Below are positions 1 through 6,457 of a DNA stretch of 9,276 nucleotides, one piece after another (position 1 is the stretch's first letter; every line of letters starts with the position of its first letter). The translations under genes were made by a program, and so were the position numbers. The notes below the pieces were generated by a model. That model saw nothing but the letters and a program-made list of their open reading frames with translations, was not told the DNA's origin and made no database searches. The DNA comes from Betaproteobacteria bacterium (GTDB lineage: Bacteria > Pseudomonadota > Gammaproteobacteria > Burkholderiales > Ferrovaceae): positions 1-9,276 of the forward strand of contig JAGWPH010000033.1 of the NCBI GenBank assembly GCA_028870615.1, written 5' to 3'.

Positions 1-1372
1 ACGGGCTGGCGGGGTCGATGTGGCTTGCCGCATAAGCAGGCTGATGCAGGGTGTAGGGCGTGACGTACTCGGCCAGGGTGGCATGCATGATCTGTGTGTT
101 TCGGGTGAGCAGCGTCTGAACCACTGAAATGCCGATGGCGCTGCCAATGTTGCGCAGCAGATTAAAAAATGCGGTGCCTTCGTTGCGTAGCGCCGCCGGC
201 AACGTGCTGAAAGCGACAGTGGACAGCGGTACATAGGCCAGACCGATGCCGAATCCCTGGAGAATGCCGGTGGAGATGATCAGGCTGTCATCCATCTGCA
301 GGTCAAAGTGAGTCATCTGCCAAAGTGACAGCGCGGTCATCCCCAATCCGGTCCCGATGATCAGCCGTGCGTCGAATTTCCCCACCAGCCGACCCACCAG
401 CATCATGGACACCATGGTGCCTACGCCGCGCGGTGCGGTGACCAGCCCGGTAAGCAGCACTGGATAACCCATTTCGTTCTGCAGCATTGGGGGAACCAGG
501 GCCAGGGTGGCAAACAGGACTACGCCGATCAGGAAAATGAAAACATTGGTTGTGAGAAAATTGCGGTCGGCAAACAGGGCGGGACTCAGGAAAGGATGCC
601 GGTGCGTGAGCGTGTGGACGATGAACAGATAGAACGCAATGCACAAGACGAGCGCATAGACGATGATTTCGGCGGAGCCGAACCAGGCCTTGAGTTCTCC
701 CCGATCCAGCAGCAGCTGGAGCGCACCGATCCCCAGGGCCAGGCTCGTGAATCCGAAAAAATCGAAGTCCCCGGCTATTTTTTTCGTATCAGGCATCGAG
801 ACCGACAGACCAAGATAAGCCAGAATCCCAATCGGAACATTGATATAGAACACCCAGCGCCAGCTGTAATGGTCCGTGAGCCATCCCCCCAATGCCGGCC
901 CGAGGATAGGTCCCATGGTCACGCCAACCCCCCACATGGCCATGGCCCGGCCGTGATTTTCACGCGGATTGATGTCGAACAGGACGGCTTGCGACAGGGG
1001 CACTAGCGCCGCGCCTGAGATACCTTGCAACACCCGGAATAGGACGATCTCGGGCAGGCTGGTGGCGATACCGCAGAGGGCCGAAGCAACAGTGAAGCCG
1101 ACAACCGAAATCAGGAATACGGGTTTGCGCCCAAAGCGCTGAGCCAGCCAACCTGTCAGAGGAATCATGATGGCGGCGGCCACGATGTAGGAAGTGAGGA
1201 CCCAAGCCATCTGGTCCTGCGTGGCGGACAGGGTTCCCTGCATTCTGGGCAAGGCCACGTTGGCAATCGTCGAATCCAGGGCCTGCATGATGGTCGCGGC
1301 CATCACCGAGGCGGTAATCAGGGGACGATTGAGTTTGCTGGTTTCAGGGTTGGTCGCGATCATGACGGACAT
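1..1372 (-). CDS. emrB: EmrB/QacA-type DHA2 major facilitator drug exporter (3' end outside window)
   Basis: Inner-membrane proton-driven efflux transporter, expected to work with the adjacent membrane-fusion protein and an outer-membrane channel encoded elsewhere. The reverse strand is open from the start to the window edge, giving 457 codons without the C-terminus. Seen: a hydrophobic first helix with the DHA2-typical segment ALDSTIANVALP, then WVLTSYIVAAAI, the loop 2-3 motif GWLAQRFGRKP, and motif C as GPILGPALGGW in helix 5. Many further hydrophobic segments follow, fitting the 14-helix topology of the family (usual length about 500 residues). The start at 1372 gives MSVMIATNPE; a second in-frame ATG at 1363 is equally possible. 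Both lie inside the 3' end of the upstream emrA-like gene, so translation is probably coupled. Family call is firm; the drug substrate cannot be read from sequence. Confidence 0.93.
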   Translation of the reverse strand, partial: MSVMIATNPETSKLNRPLITASVMAATIMQALDSTIANVALPRMQGTLSATQDQMAWVLTSYIVAAAIMIPLTGWLAQRFGRKPVFLISVVGFTVASALCGIATSLPEIVLFRVLQGISGAALVPLSQAVLFDINPRENHGRAMAMWGVGVTMGPILGPALGGWLTDHYSWRWVFYINVPIGILAYLGLSVSMPDTKKIAGDFDFFGFTSLALGIGALQLLLDRGELKAWFGSAEIIVYALVLCIAFYLFIVHTLTHRHPFLSPALFADRNFLTTNVFIFLIGVVLFATLALVPPMLQNEMGYPVLLTGLVTAPRGVGTMVSMMLVGRLVGKFDARLIIGTGLGMTALSLWQMTHFDLQMDDSLIISTGILQGFGIGLAYVPLSTVAFSTLPAALRNEGTAFFNLLRNIGSAIGISVVQTLLTRNTQIMHATLAEYVTPYTLHQPAYAASHIDPASP

Positions 1373-2387
1373 CCACTTCTACTGCGGCGCTCAGTCCTGC
1401 ACGTAGCGGCAGGCGGGGATCGGGGTCGTCGATGCTGATGCGTACCGGCAGGCGCTGGACAACCTTGACCCAGTTGCCGGTGGCATTTTCTGGTGGTAAC
1501 AGGGAGAAGCTCGAGCCCGTTCCAGGGCTCATGCTTTGCACATGACCATGAAAGGTTTTTCCTGGGTAGGTATCCACTTCAATCGTGCTCTTTTGGCCGG
1601 GCTGCATGCGAGTGAGCTCGGTTTCCTTGAAATTGGCTTCGATCCAGACGTTCCGGTTGGAAACCAGGGCAAAAACCGGAACGGCGGCGTTGATGTAGTC
1701 CCCGACCTGCAATTGTTCCACCTTGGAGACGATGCCATCCTGAGCGGCTCTCACGATTGTGTAGGAAAGGCTCAAGGTAACCCGGTCGAGCGCGGCCCGG
1801 GCCTGCTGCACCGCAGGGTGGGCATCGATGTCCTGGTCGGGATGATGGTCCAGGGCTGCCAGCACGTTGTCCTGTTCCTGCTGCACTGCCCGTACTTTTT
1901 GCCGGGCCTGCGCCCGGTTATGTTGCGCTTGGTCCAGTTGTGCCTGGGAAGCGATCCCCTGGGTGGCCAGGCGTGTCTGGCGCTCGAATTCGTGTTCTTC
2001 ATAAGCCAGTGTTTCCTGGGCGGCCGCCACGTCGGCTTGATGTTGCCGGTAGGTGGCTTTCAATGCGGAGATCTGGAGTTTTGTACTGGCAAGCCGCGCC
2101 TTGGCGTCTGCCACGGCAATGACGAAGTCCCGGTCGTCAAGCCTGAACAGCAAATCCCCCTGGCGCACTGCCTGATTGTCCTTGACACCGATTTCAACCA
2201 CGCGACCGGCGACGTTGGCGCTGATTTCCGTGCGTGCTGCACCCACATAGGCATTGTCGGTGGAGACGTAACGCACGCTGTTGAGGTAGAGAAATCCTGC
2301 GACCAGCAGTATCAACACGGGGCCGCCGATCAACAGGTTGCGCCGGTGCCGTTCAAGCCAGGGTGCTTTGAAAATCTCGTCAGTCAT
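1344..2387 (-). CDS. emrA: EmrA/HlyD-family membrane-fusion (periplasmic adaptor) protein
   Basis: Periplasmic adaptor that links the EmrB-type pump to an outer-membrane channel. The 347 residues show a short cytoplasmic N-terminus, one membrane anchor at about residues 18-35, then the EmrA-typical segment YVSTDNAYVGAARTEISANV. The lipoyl-like half-motif GRVVEIGVKDNQAVRQGDLL follows. A long Gln/Ala-rich stretch at about 95-200 fits the coiled-coil hairpin. The second lipoyl half lies around AQDGIVSKVEQLQVGDYI, and a beta-barrel region follows (VWIEANFKETELTRMQPGQ). Length is normal for the family. A possible ribosome-binding site (AGGA) lies about 10 bases before the ATG. The stop codon lies 20-29 bases inside the downstream emrB-like gene. 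The gene is divergent from a LysR regulator, the usual arrangement for local control. Confidence 0.95.
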   Translation of the reverse strand: MTDEIFKAPWLERHRRNLLIGGPVLILLVAGFLYLNSVRYVSTDNAYVGAARTEISANVAGRVVEIGVKDNQAVRQGDLLFRLDDRDFVIAVADAKARLASTKLQISALKATYRQHQADVAAAQETLAYEEHEFERQTRLATQGIASQAQLDQAQHNRAQARQKVRAVQQEQDNVLAALDHHPDQDIDAHPAVQQARAALDRVTLSLSYTIVRAAQDGIVSKVEQLQVGDYINAAVPVFALVSNRNVWIEANFKETELTRMQPGQKSTIEVDTYPGKTFHGHVQSMSPGTGSSFSLLPPENATGNWVKVVQRLPVRISIDDPDPRLPLRAGLSAAVEVDVRHDRDQP

Positions 2388-2423
2388 GGGCCAGATTTCC
2401 TGATCTCTTTTGGATATCGAAGC

Positions 2424-2452
2424 AGTTTAAGGGTTGCCAATTACTTTGATAA
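2424..2452 (-). promoter_or_regulatory. Candidate sigma-70 promoter for the emrAB-like operon
   Basis: On the reverse strand TTATCA (-35) is followed after 17 bases by TAAACT (-10), upstream of the membrane-fusion gene. Each hexamer matches consensus at four of six positions. It overlaps the opposing lysR promoter candidate, so the two polymerases would compete. Weak evidence alone; spacing and position support it. Confidence 0.35.
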
Positions 2453-2463
2453 AGAGACATAAT
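2434..2463 (+). promoter_or_regulatory. Candidate sigma-70 promoter for the LysR regulator
   Basis: TTGCCA (-35) and CATAAT (-10) are separated by 18 bases, placing the transcript start near 2470, about 22 bases before the lysR ATG. Both hexamers are close to consensus. Confidence 0.45.
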
Positions 2464-2473
2464 GCAAATACAC

Positions 2474-2492
2474 TATTCGAAGGGAACGAATA
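2474..2492. promoter_or_regulatory. Candidate LysR-type operator (T-N11-A dyad) over the lysR ribosome-binding site
   Basis: Perfect 6-bp arms TATTCG and CGAATA flank the 7-bp centre AAGGGAA. The inner part, TCG-N7-CGA, fits the T-N11-A rule for LysR-family sites. The AGGGA in the centre is the likely ribosome-binding site of the lysR gene, and the right arm abuts its ATG. The position downstream of the lysR promoter suggests negative autoregulation; binding is inferred. Confidence 0.4.
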
Positions 2493-3386
2493 ATGCGCGG
2501 TGCAGAATTTGCGGAATTGAAAGCGTTCATGGCGGTCGTTGAACAGGGAAATTTCGCCCGGGCGGCAGCCACGCTGGACATGGCTCCTTCGACGTTAAGC
2601 CAGACTGTCCGGTCTCTGGAGGAACGGCTAGGGGTTCGACTGCTGCACCGGACCACGCGCAGCCTGTCGCTGACCGAAGCGGGGGAGCGTCTGCTGGCAA
2701 GAATCCGGCCAGCTTTCGATGAACTCCATGCTGCGGTGGAATCCATCAACGATTTCCGCGACACGCCGATGGGCACGTTGCGACTTAGCGTGTCCACCAT
2801 TCCGGCGCAGCTGATTCTGGCCCCCTTGCTCAAGGACTTTCTCACACTGTACCCAGCCATCCATCTTGACATCACTGTGGACAACAGCAGCGGCGAACTC
2901 ACCATGGGGCGCTTCGATGCGGGGATTCGCTACGGCCGGCGCATTGCCCAGGACATGCTGCTGGTGCGGGCAAGCCCGCCCTCCCGGATTATCGCCACGG
3001 CATCGCCGGAATACCTGGCCAGCCACCCACAACCCAAGACGCCGCAGGAATTGCAGCACCACGCCTGTATCCGTTACCGGCTTGCCAACCAGCAGGTAGT
3101 GTCCTGGGAGTTTGAGCGACACAAGAAGAAAATGGAGATTGCCGTGAACGGGCCGCTCATCGTCAACGACGTGAATCTCATGGTCAAAGCGGCGATTGCC
3201 GGGGTGGGCATCGGGTACGTGATGGAAGCCTATATCGCAGAGGATATCCGGCGGGGCCAACTGGTCCCGATGCTCACCGATTGGTCACCGCCCTATCACA
3301 GCTATTATCTTTACTACGCCAGCCGCCATCAACTGTCTGCGCCGCTGCGGGCCTTTATCCAGTTTCTGCGGGGACAGCCCACATAA
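2493..3386 (+). CDS. LysR-family transcriptional regulator, probably of the divergent efflux operon
   Basis: DNA-binding regulator of 297 residues, the normal length for the family. Residues about 4-63 form the winged helix-turn-helix, with the recognisable run FARAAATLDMAPSTLSQTVR and then LEERLGVRLLHRTTRSLSLT. The remainder is the periplasmic-binding-protein-like effector domain (from about residue 90, PMGTLRLSVS, onward), closest in style to the CrgA-like subgroup by general look (TEAGERLL, DAGIRYGR, GIGYVMEAYI). The start is supported by AGGGA eight bases upstream. It is divergent from the EmrA-like gene with 105 bp between them, so it most likely controls that pump and itself. Whether it activates or represses, and its inducer, cannot be read from the sequence. 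Confidence 0.93.
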   Translation: MRGAEFAELKAFMAVVEQGNFARAAATLDMAPSTLSQTVRSLEERLGVRLLHRTTRSLSLTEAGERLLARIRPAFDELHAAVESINDFRDTPMGTLRLSVSTIPAQLILAPLLKDFLTLYPAIHLDITVDNSSGELTMGRFDAGIRYGRRIAQDMLLVRASPPSRIIATASPEYLASHPQPKTPQELQHHACIRYRLANQQVVSWEFERHKKKMEIAVNGPLIVNDVNLMVKAAIAGVGIGYVMEAYIAEDIRRGQLVPMLTDWSPPYHSYYLYYASRHQLSAPLRAFIQFLRGQPT

Positions 3387-3404
3387 CGGCAGAGGTTTAA
3401 CAGG

Positions 3405-3431
3405 GTGCACGGGGATAACTATTCCCTGCAC
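3405..3431 (+). terminator. Stem-loop downstream of the LysR gene
   Basis: The arm GTGCACGGGGATA (3405-3417) pairs with TATTCCCTGCAC (3420-3431) with one bulged base and a 2-base centre. A smaller GCCC/GGGC hairpin follows at 3433-3446. There is no T-run, so it is not a classical intrinsic terminator; it may be a Rho-dependent or mRNA 3'-end structure. The remaining gap to 3608 shows no convincing gene. Confidence 0.4.
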
Positions 3432-3608
3432 AGCCCGGAATAGGGCAATACAACTGCCTGTTACAGGGAATTCAGCGGGGGAGAGGGGTCAGCACTGGGC
3501 CGTGACCGCCGCCATGGGCCCCTGCCTAAAATGTAACCACACAGAATTTCGGTTGATTAGCCCGGCCGGTCAGAGTGTTGGAATCCAAGGTAACCGGATT
3601 TCAAAATC

Positions 3609-4985
3609 TTACGCATTATTGGCAATACCATATTGCTTCAAACGTTTCCACAAAGTGGTGCGTGACATACCCAGCTTTTCTGCCGCAGTGCTTTTGTTGC
3701 CGTTCGCCTCAGCGAGCGCTGCGAGAATAATCTCTTTTTCGCGTTCCTCTGCCGAACCGCGATAATAGCTTGTAAGCAAAGCATTATTTTTACCCTCTGA
3801 GGCACTGGATGCTGGCATTGCATCACGCATCTCAACCGGAAAATGGCGCGGTAAAATCGGCGTTCCATCGGAATGCACCAGTGCGTACTCCAGTGCGTTG
3901 ACCAACTCGCGTACATTGCCTGGCCAGTCATAACCAAGCAACAATTCCGTCACCTGGGTGGACAATGTGACTTCTTCACGCTTATAACGCCTTATCAGGC
4001 CGGCCAGAATGGCACTTGCAATAAGTGGAATATCCTCGCGGCGTTCACGCAAGGAAGGTACACGCAATGGCAGTACGTGCAGACGGTAATATAGGTCAGA
4101 ACGGAAGTCCCCTCTCTTTAGCAGGGCTGATAAATCGCGATGGGTAGCGGCGATAATTCGCACGTCCACTTTGCGAGGATGATTCTCGCCCAAGCGCACC
4201 ACTTCTTTTTCTTGCAGCACACGCAGCAATTTCACCTGTATACCCAGCGGCACCTCACCGATTTCATCCAGTAACAGCGTGCCGCCATTGGCGGCCTCAA
4301 AGCGCCCGGGTCGGTCGGTTGTAGCACCAGTAAAAGCATTCTTACTGTGGCCAAACAGTTCGGCCTCAAGCAAATTTTCCGGCAAAGCGGCGCAATGCAC
4401 TTGCAGATAAGGTTTTTTGGAGCGGCTGGAGTTGTCATGTATTGCTTGTGCCACGAGTTCCTTGCCGGATCCTGTTTCACCGGTGATCAGTACATTGGCA
4501 TCACTTGCTGCTGACAACATAATTTCGCGAAACAATATTTGCATGGCATGGCTATGGCCCACTAAATTACCCATGCGCAAACGCTGCCCAGCTATTTCCT
4601 CCAGCTGCACCTCACGGGTGCGGTTGCGCAATACAACCGCACAATGTGTCTGCGATTTGTCTGCAAGCAGCGCCGTAGCCCACATATGCAACGGAACGAG
4701 CGTCCCGTCCGGACGTGCAAACACAATATCTTGTATCAGCTTGTTTTCTTTCGTGGTACCTGCCATCAGTGAACATTCTCCACTTACCTCGCAGGTGTGC
4801 GCACAAGGGGTGGCGGGAAACAGGCCAGGGCAGCTCTTGCCTACAACATCAACTTGCTTGCGTCCTATCATGAGTGCTGCAGCTTGATTGATCGCAACGA
4901 CATTGCGCTGCTCATCTAAAAACAGCACGCCTTCTTCTAATTTCTCCAAAACGGAGTTCAAATTTTTTAAAGAAATTGTATTCAT
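3609..4985 (-). CDS. Sigma-54 enhancer-binding protein with Cys-containing PAS sensor, AAA+ and Fis-type HTH
   Basis: Transcription activator that would remodel sigma-54 RNA polymerase using ATP. Of 458 residues, about 8-130 resemble a PAS domain ([20 protein letters not shown]). Within it four cysteines, C52, C61, C65 and C71, are spaced C-x8-C-x3-C-x5-C. The AAA+ domain runs from about 139 to 370: Walker A GETGSGKE at 169-176, the sigma-54 contact loop as NAFTGA at 216-221 where the usual form is GAFTGA, Walker B GGTLLLDE at 234-241, and the arginine-finger region [20 protein letters not shown]. The C-terminal Fis-type helix-turn-helix is [19 protein letters not shown]. There is no receiver domain, so the input is the PAS region and not a histidine kinase. 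AGGA nine bases before the ATG supports the start. It is divergent from a gene with a -24/-12 promoter, its likely target. Family certain; ligand unknown. Confidence 0.95.
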   Translation of the reverse strand: MNTISLKNLNSVLEKLEEGVLFLDEQRNVVAINQAAALMIGRKQVDVVGKSCPGLFPATPCAHTCEVSGECSLMAGTTKENKLIQDIVFARPDGTLVPLHMWATALLADKSQTHCAVVLRNRTREVQLEEIAGQRLRMGNLVGHSHAMQILFREIMLSAASDANVLITGETGSGKELVAQAIHDNSSRSKKPYLQVHCAALPENLLEAELFGHSKNAFTGATTDRPGRFEAANGGTLLLDEIGEVPLGIQVKLLRVLQEKEVVRLGENHPRKVDVRIIAATHRDLSALLKRGDFRSDLYYRLHVLPLRVPSLRERREDIPLIASAILAGLIRRYKREEVTLSTQVTELLLGYDWPGNVRELVNALEYALVHSDGTPILPRHFPVEMRDAMPASSASEGKNNALLTSYYRGSAEEREKEIILAALAEANGNKSTAAEKLGMSRTTLWKRLKQYGIANNA

Positions 4986-5002
4986 CGTGTTTTCCTGATG
5001 TT

Positions 5003-5023
5003 CAGTGTGGACGCATCATACTG
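5003..5023. promoter_or_regulatory. Candidate enhancer (UAS) dyad for the sigma-54 regulator
   Basis: Arms CAGTGTG and CATACTG (one mismatch between arms) flank a 7-bp centre. The dyad is centred about 100 bp upstream of the transcript start predicted from the -24/-12 promoter, a usual enhancer position for Fis-type activators. It also covers the -10 hexamer of the regulator's own promoter, so binding there could repress the regulator gene. A second, wider inverted pair nearby is CTGTTTATATT (5021-5031) with AATATCAACAG (5069-5079). Assignment is inference. Confidence 0.35.
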
Positions 5024-5043
5024 TTTATATTGAACGTTTGCAA
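5015..5043 (-). promoter_or_regulatory. Sigma-70 promoter of the sigma-54 regulator gene
   Basis: On the reverse strand TTGCAA (-35) and TATGAT (-10) are separated by exactly 17 bases, about 30 bases upstream of the regulator's start codon at 4985. Both hexamers are strong, so basal expression by the housekeeping sigma factor is likely. Confidence 0.6.
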
Positions 5044-5088
5044 AAAAATATAAAATAATAACTGCATGAATATCAACAGGATACGATT

Positions 5089-5103
5089 TGGCACGATTAG
5101 TGC
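5089..5103 (+). promoter_or_regulatory. Sigma-54 (-24/-12) promoter of the repeat-protein gene
   Basis: TGGCAC, five bases, then GTGC matches the RpoN consensus TGGCAC-N5-TTGC at all but one position, with GG and GC correctly 10 bases apart. It predicts a transcript start near 5114 and a leader of about 79 bases. A gene for a sigma-54 activator is read divergently next to it, which strongly supports the assignment. Confidence 0.75.
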
Positions 5104-5110
5104 TGCGTAA

Positions 5111-5148
5111 ATGGCACAAACGAGAGCGTGAATGAATCGTTTTGCCAT
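5111..5148 (+). promoter_or_regulatory. Stem-loop at the predicted 5' end of the repeat-protein mRNA
   Basis: The arm ATGGCA-C-AAACGA (5111-5123) pairs with TCGTTTTGCCAT (5137-5148): twelve base pairs, one bulged C and a 13-base loop. It begins at the transcript start expected from the sigma-54 promoter, so it may be a 5'-terminal stabilising hairpin or a protein/RNA target in the leader. Pairing is seen directly; function is inferred. Confidence 0.5.
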
Positions 5149-5192
5149 GACGGCAGAAAATTTAACTTAACTTTTGAATAAGGGGACTCATC

Positions 5193-5633
5193 ATGAAAAC
5201 ACGCATCCTGGCAAGTATCATCGTTGGCATTCTGGCAACTTCTGCTGCACAAGCGGAAGCAGCTTTTTCAACCAGCGACCTTGATACGATTTACTCAGGC
5301 CTGAGGTTCCGTGATGCGGACAAAACCAGCCACAACACGGCATCAGCACAACAGCAACAACCTGCCGAGCATGAATCGACGTGCGATTGGCGCGCGGCTG
5401 ATAATGATACTAATGTTCCAAGAACCGTTTACGCTGCAGCGGGAAACTCTAATTACTTCGCGCAAGCAAATTCGCGATATGTGTGCGTAGCTGCTGAGCA
5501 TAAATCAACGTGCAGCTGGCGTGCAGTCAATAATGATATTAACGTTCCCGGAGCTGCTTCCACTACAGTGGGAAGATCTGATTACCTCGCTCCAACGAAT
5601 CTGCAATATGCATGTGGGTTTCCAGTAAAATGA
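5193..5633 (+). CDS. Small exported protein with two 43-residue Cys-containing repeats, unknown function
   Basis: I do not recognise this 146-residue protein. Residues 1-21 form a clear Sec signal peptide (MKTR, hydrophobic core, AAQA at the cleavage site), so it should be periplasmic or secreted. After a polar linker with QQQQ (22-57) come two tandem 43-residue units, 58-100 and 101-143. They share 21 of 43 identical residues on the pattern STC-x-WRA-xx-ND-x-NVP, then G-x-S-x-Y-x-A-xx-N-xx-Y-x-C. Each unit has two cysteines (64/98 and 107/141), exactly one period apart, which suggests one disulfide per unit after export. GGGGA about eight bases before the ATG supports the start. It follows a sigma-54 promoter and is divergent from a sigma-54 activator, so it is probably an inducible, highly made product. 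The short length and lack of enzyme motifs suggest a structural or binding role, but this is a guess. Confidence 0.88.
   Translation: MKTRILASIIVGILATSAAQAEAAFSTSDLDTIYSGLRFRDADKTSHNTASAQQQQPAEHESTCDWRAADNDTNVPRTVYAAAGNSNYFAQANSRYVCVAAEHKSTCSWRAVNNDINVPGAASTTVGRSDYLAPTNLQYACGFPVK
5364..5621 (+). repeat. Two diverged in-frame 129-bp tandem repeats within the exported-protein gene
   Basis: Unit 1 is 5364-5492 and unit 2 is 5493-5621, each 43 codons. The DNA has diverged considerably while Cys, Trp, NVP and Tyr positions are kept. This indicates an old internal duplication under protein-level selection and not a recent slippage repeat. Confidence 0.85.
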
Positions 5634-5656
5634 GGAAGTCGACGAATATCGCTGTT

Positions 5657-5707
5657 CGGCGGGGCGTGTGCTCCGCTGCCAAATGGTGGCCGTCTGTTTT
5701 TCGGCCA
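5657..5707. terminator. Two stem-loops between the convergent repeat-protein and hemolysin III genes
   Basis: Hairpin one pairs CGGCGGGGC (5657-5665) with GCTCCGCTG (5670-5678) around a GTGT loop, using two G-U pairs. Hairpin two has perfect 6-bp arms TGGCCG (5687-5692) and CGGCCA (5702-5707) around a T-rich 9-base loop. They sit between convergent genes, where a two-way terminator is expected, but neither is followed by a T-run, so termination is only plausible. Confidence 0.35.
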
Positions 5708-5771
5708 AAGCGGCGTGTTGAAGCTGTTCAGTGGAATTGGGATCCAGGGCTACGCCCGTCCCGGGTCAGGA

Positions 5772-6416
5772 TCACGCGGCGTAACTCAATACAGCGAAGA
5801 AGTGACAGCCGGTGCCGATAACAACGAAGCCGTGCCACACCGCATGCGCATACCGCAACCGGGAATCCAGCATGAAGAACACGACCCCTATTGTGTAGGC
5901 AAGCCCGCCGGCTACGAGCAATGCGACTCCTGGCAGGGGCACGCGCTCGACAAGCGGTACGGCTGCGATCAGCACGAGCCAGCCCATGGTGAGATAGAGC
6001 CCCGTTGAAAGCCAGGGATGCGACAGGCGATTGAACGCTTTCAGCGTGACGCCTATGATCGCGATCGACCACACCAGCCCGAACAACGTCCAACCCCAGG
6101 GACCGGCCAGCGCACCCAGCGCGAACGGGGTGTAGCTGCCAGCGATGAAAATATAGATTGCGCCGTGATCGAGCTTCAGGATAACGCGCTTGGCCCGACC
6201 TGCCGGCAAGGCATGATAGAGCGTCGAAGTCAGATAAAGCAACACCATGGTCGCCGCAAACACGCTGGCACCGACAACATTGGCAACGCCGAGATGATGC
6301 GCCGCAATGATCAGGAACGGCACTGCCACAATGGTTGCCAGCAGTGCCACGCCATGACTTACGCTGTTGGCGATTTCCTCGCCCAGGCTTTGTGGACGTT
6401 CAATCATGACTTGCAT
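5772..6416 (-). CDS. trhA: Hemolysin III / PAQR-family integral membrane protein
   Basis: Seven-helix inner-membrane protein of the YqfA/TrhA type, 214 residues, a normal length. Seen: the N-terminal EEIANSVSHGVA, then STLYHA, LDHGAIYIFIAGSYTPF and, near the C-terminus, HAVWHGFVVIGTGCHFFAV. These carry the conserved His and Asp residues that bind metal in the PAQR/CREST families. Bacterial members are linked to membrane homeostasis; the hemolysin name is historical. The start may be the ATG at 6416 or the in-frame ATG at 6407, which has AGAAG at better spacing. It lies 40 bp downstream of the HiPIP-like gene on the same strand and may be read through from it. A link with iron oxidation is not evident from sequence. 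Confidence 0.93.
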   Translation of the reverse strand: MQVMIERPQSLGEEIANSVSHGVALLATIVAVPFLIIAAHHLGVANVVGASVFAATMVLLYLTSTLYHALPAGRAKRVILKLDHGAIYIFIAGSYTPFALGALAGPWGWTLFGLVWSIAIIGVTLKAFNRLSHPWLSTGLYLTMGWLVLIAAVPLVERVPLPGVALLVAGGLAYTIGVVFFMLDSRLRYAHAVWHGFVVIGTGCHFFAVLSYAA

Positions 6417-6442
6417 TCTTCTGCTCGGACACCCTTGCGGAA

Positions 6443-6457
6443 ATTACGGCTCGTAAT
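6443..6457 (-). terminator. Short hairpin at the 3' end of the HiPIP-like gene
   Basis: Arms ATTACG and CGTAAT with a 3-base loop overlap the last base of the HiPIP stop codon and are followed on the reverse strand by TTTCC. This could be a weak terminator or attenuator that lowers read-through into the hemolysin III gene. Confidence 0.35.

Noticed and set aside
1536..2462. 308-codon open frame on the + strand opposite the emrA-like gene
   Set aside because: Antisense shadow: the opposite strand has a clear HlyD-family protein with all domains, and this translation shows no recognisable domain.
3502..3765. Short + strand open frame downstream of the LysR gene
   Set aside because: Its second half is antisense to the Fis-type helix-turn-helix of the sigma-54 regulator, and the rest shows no domain.
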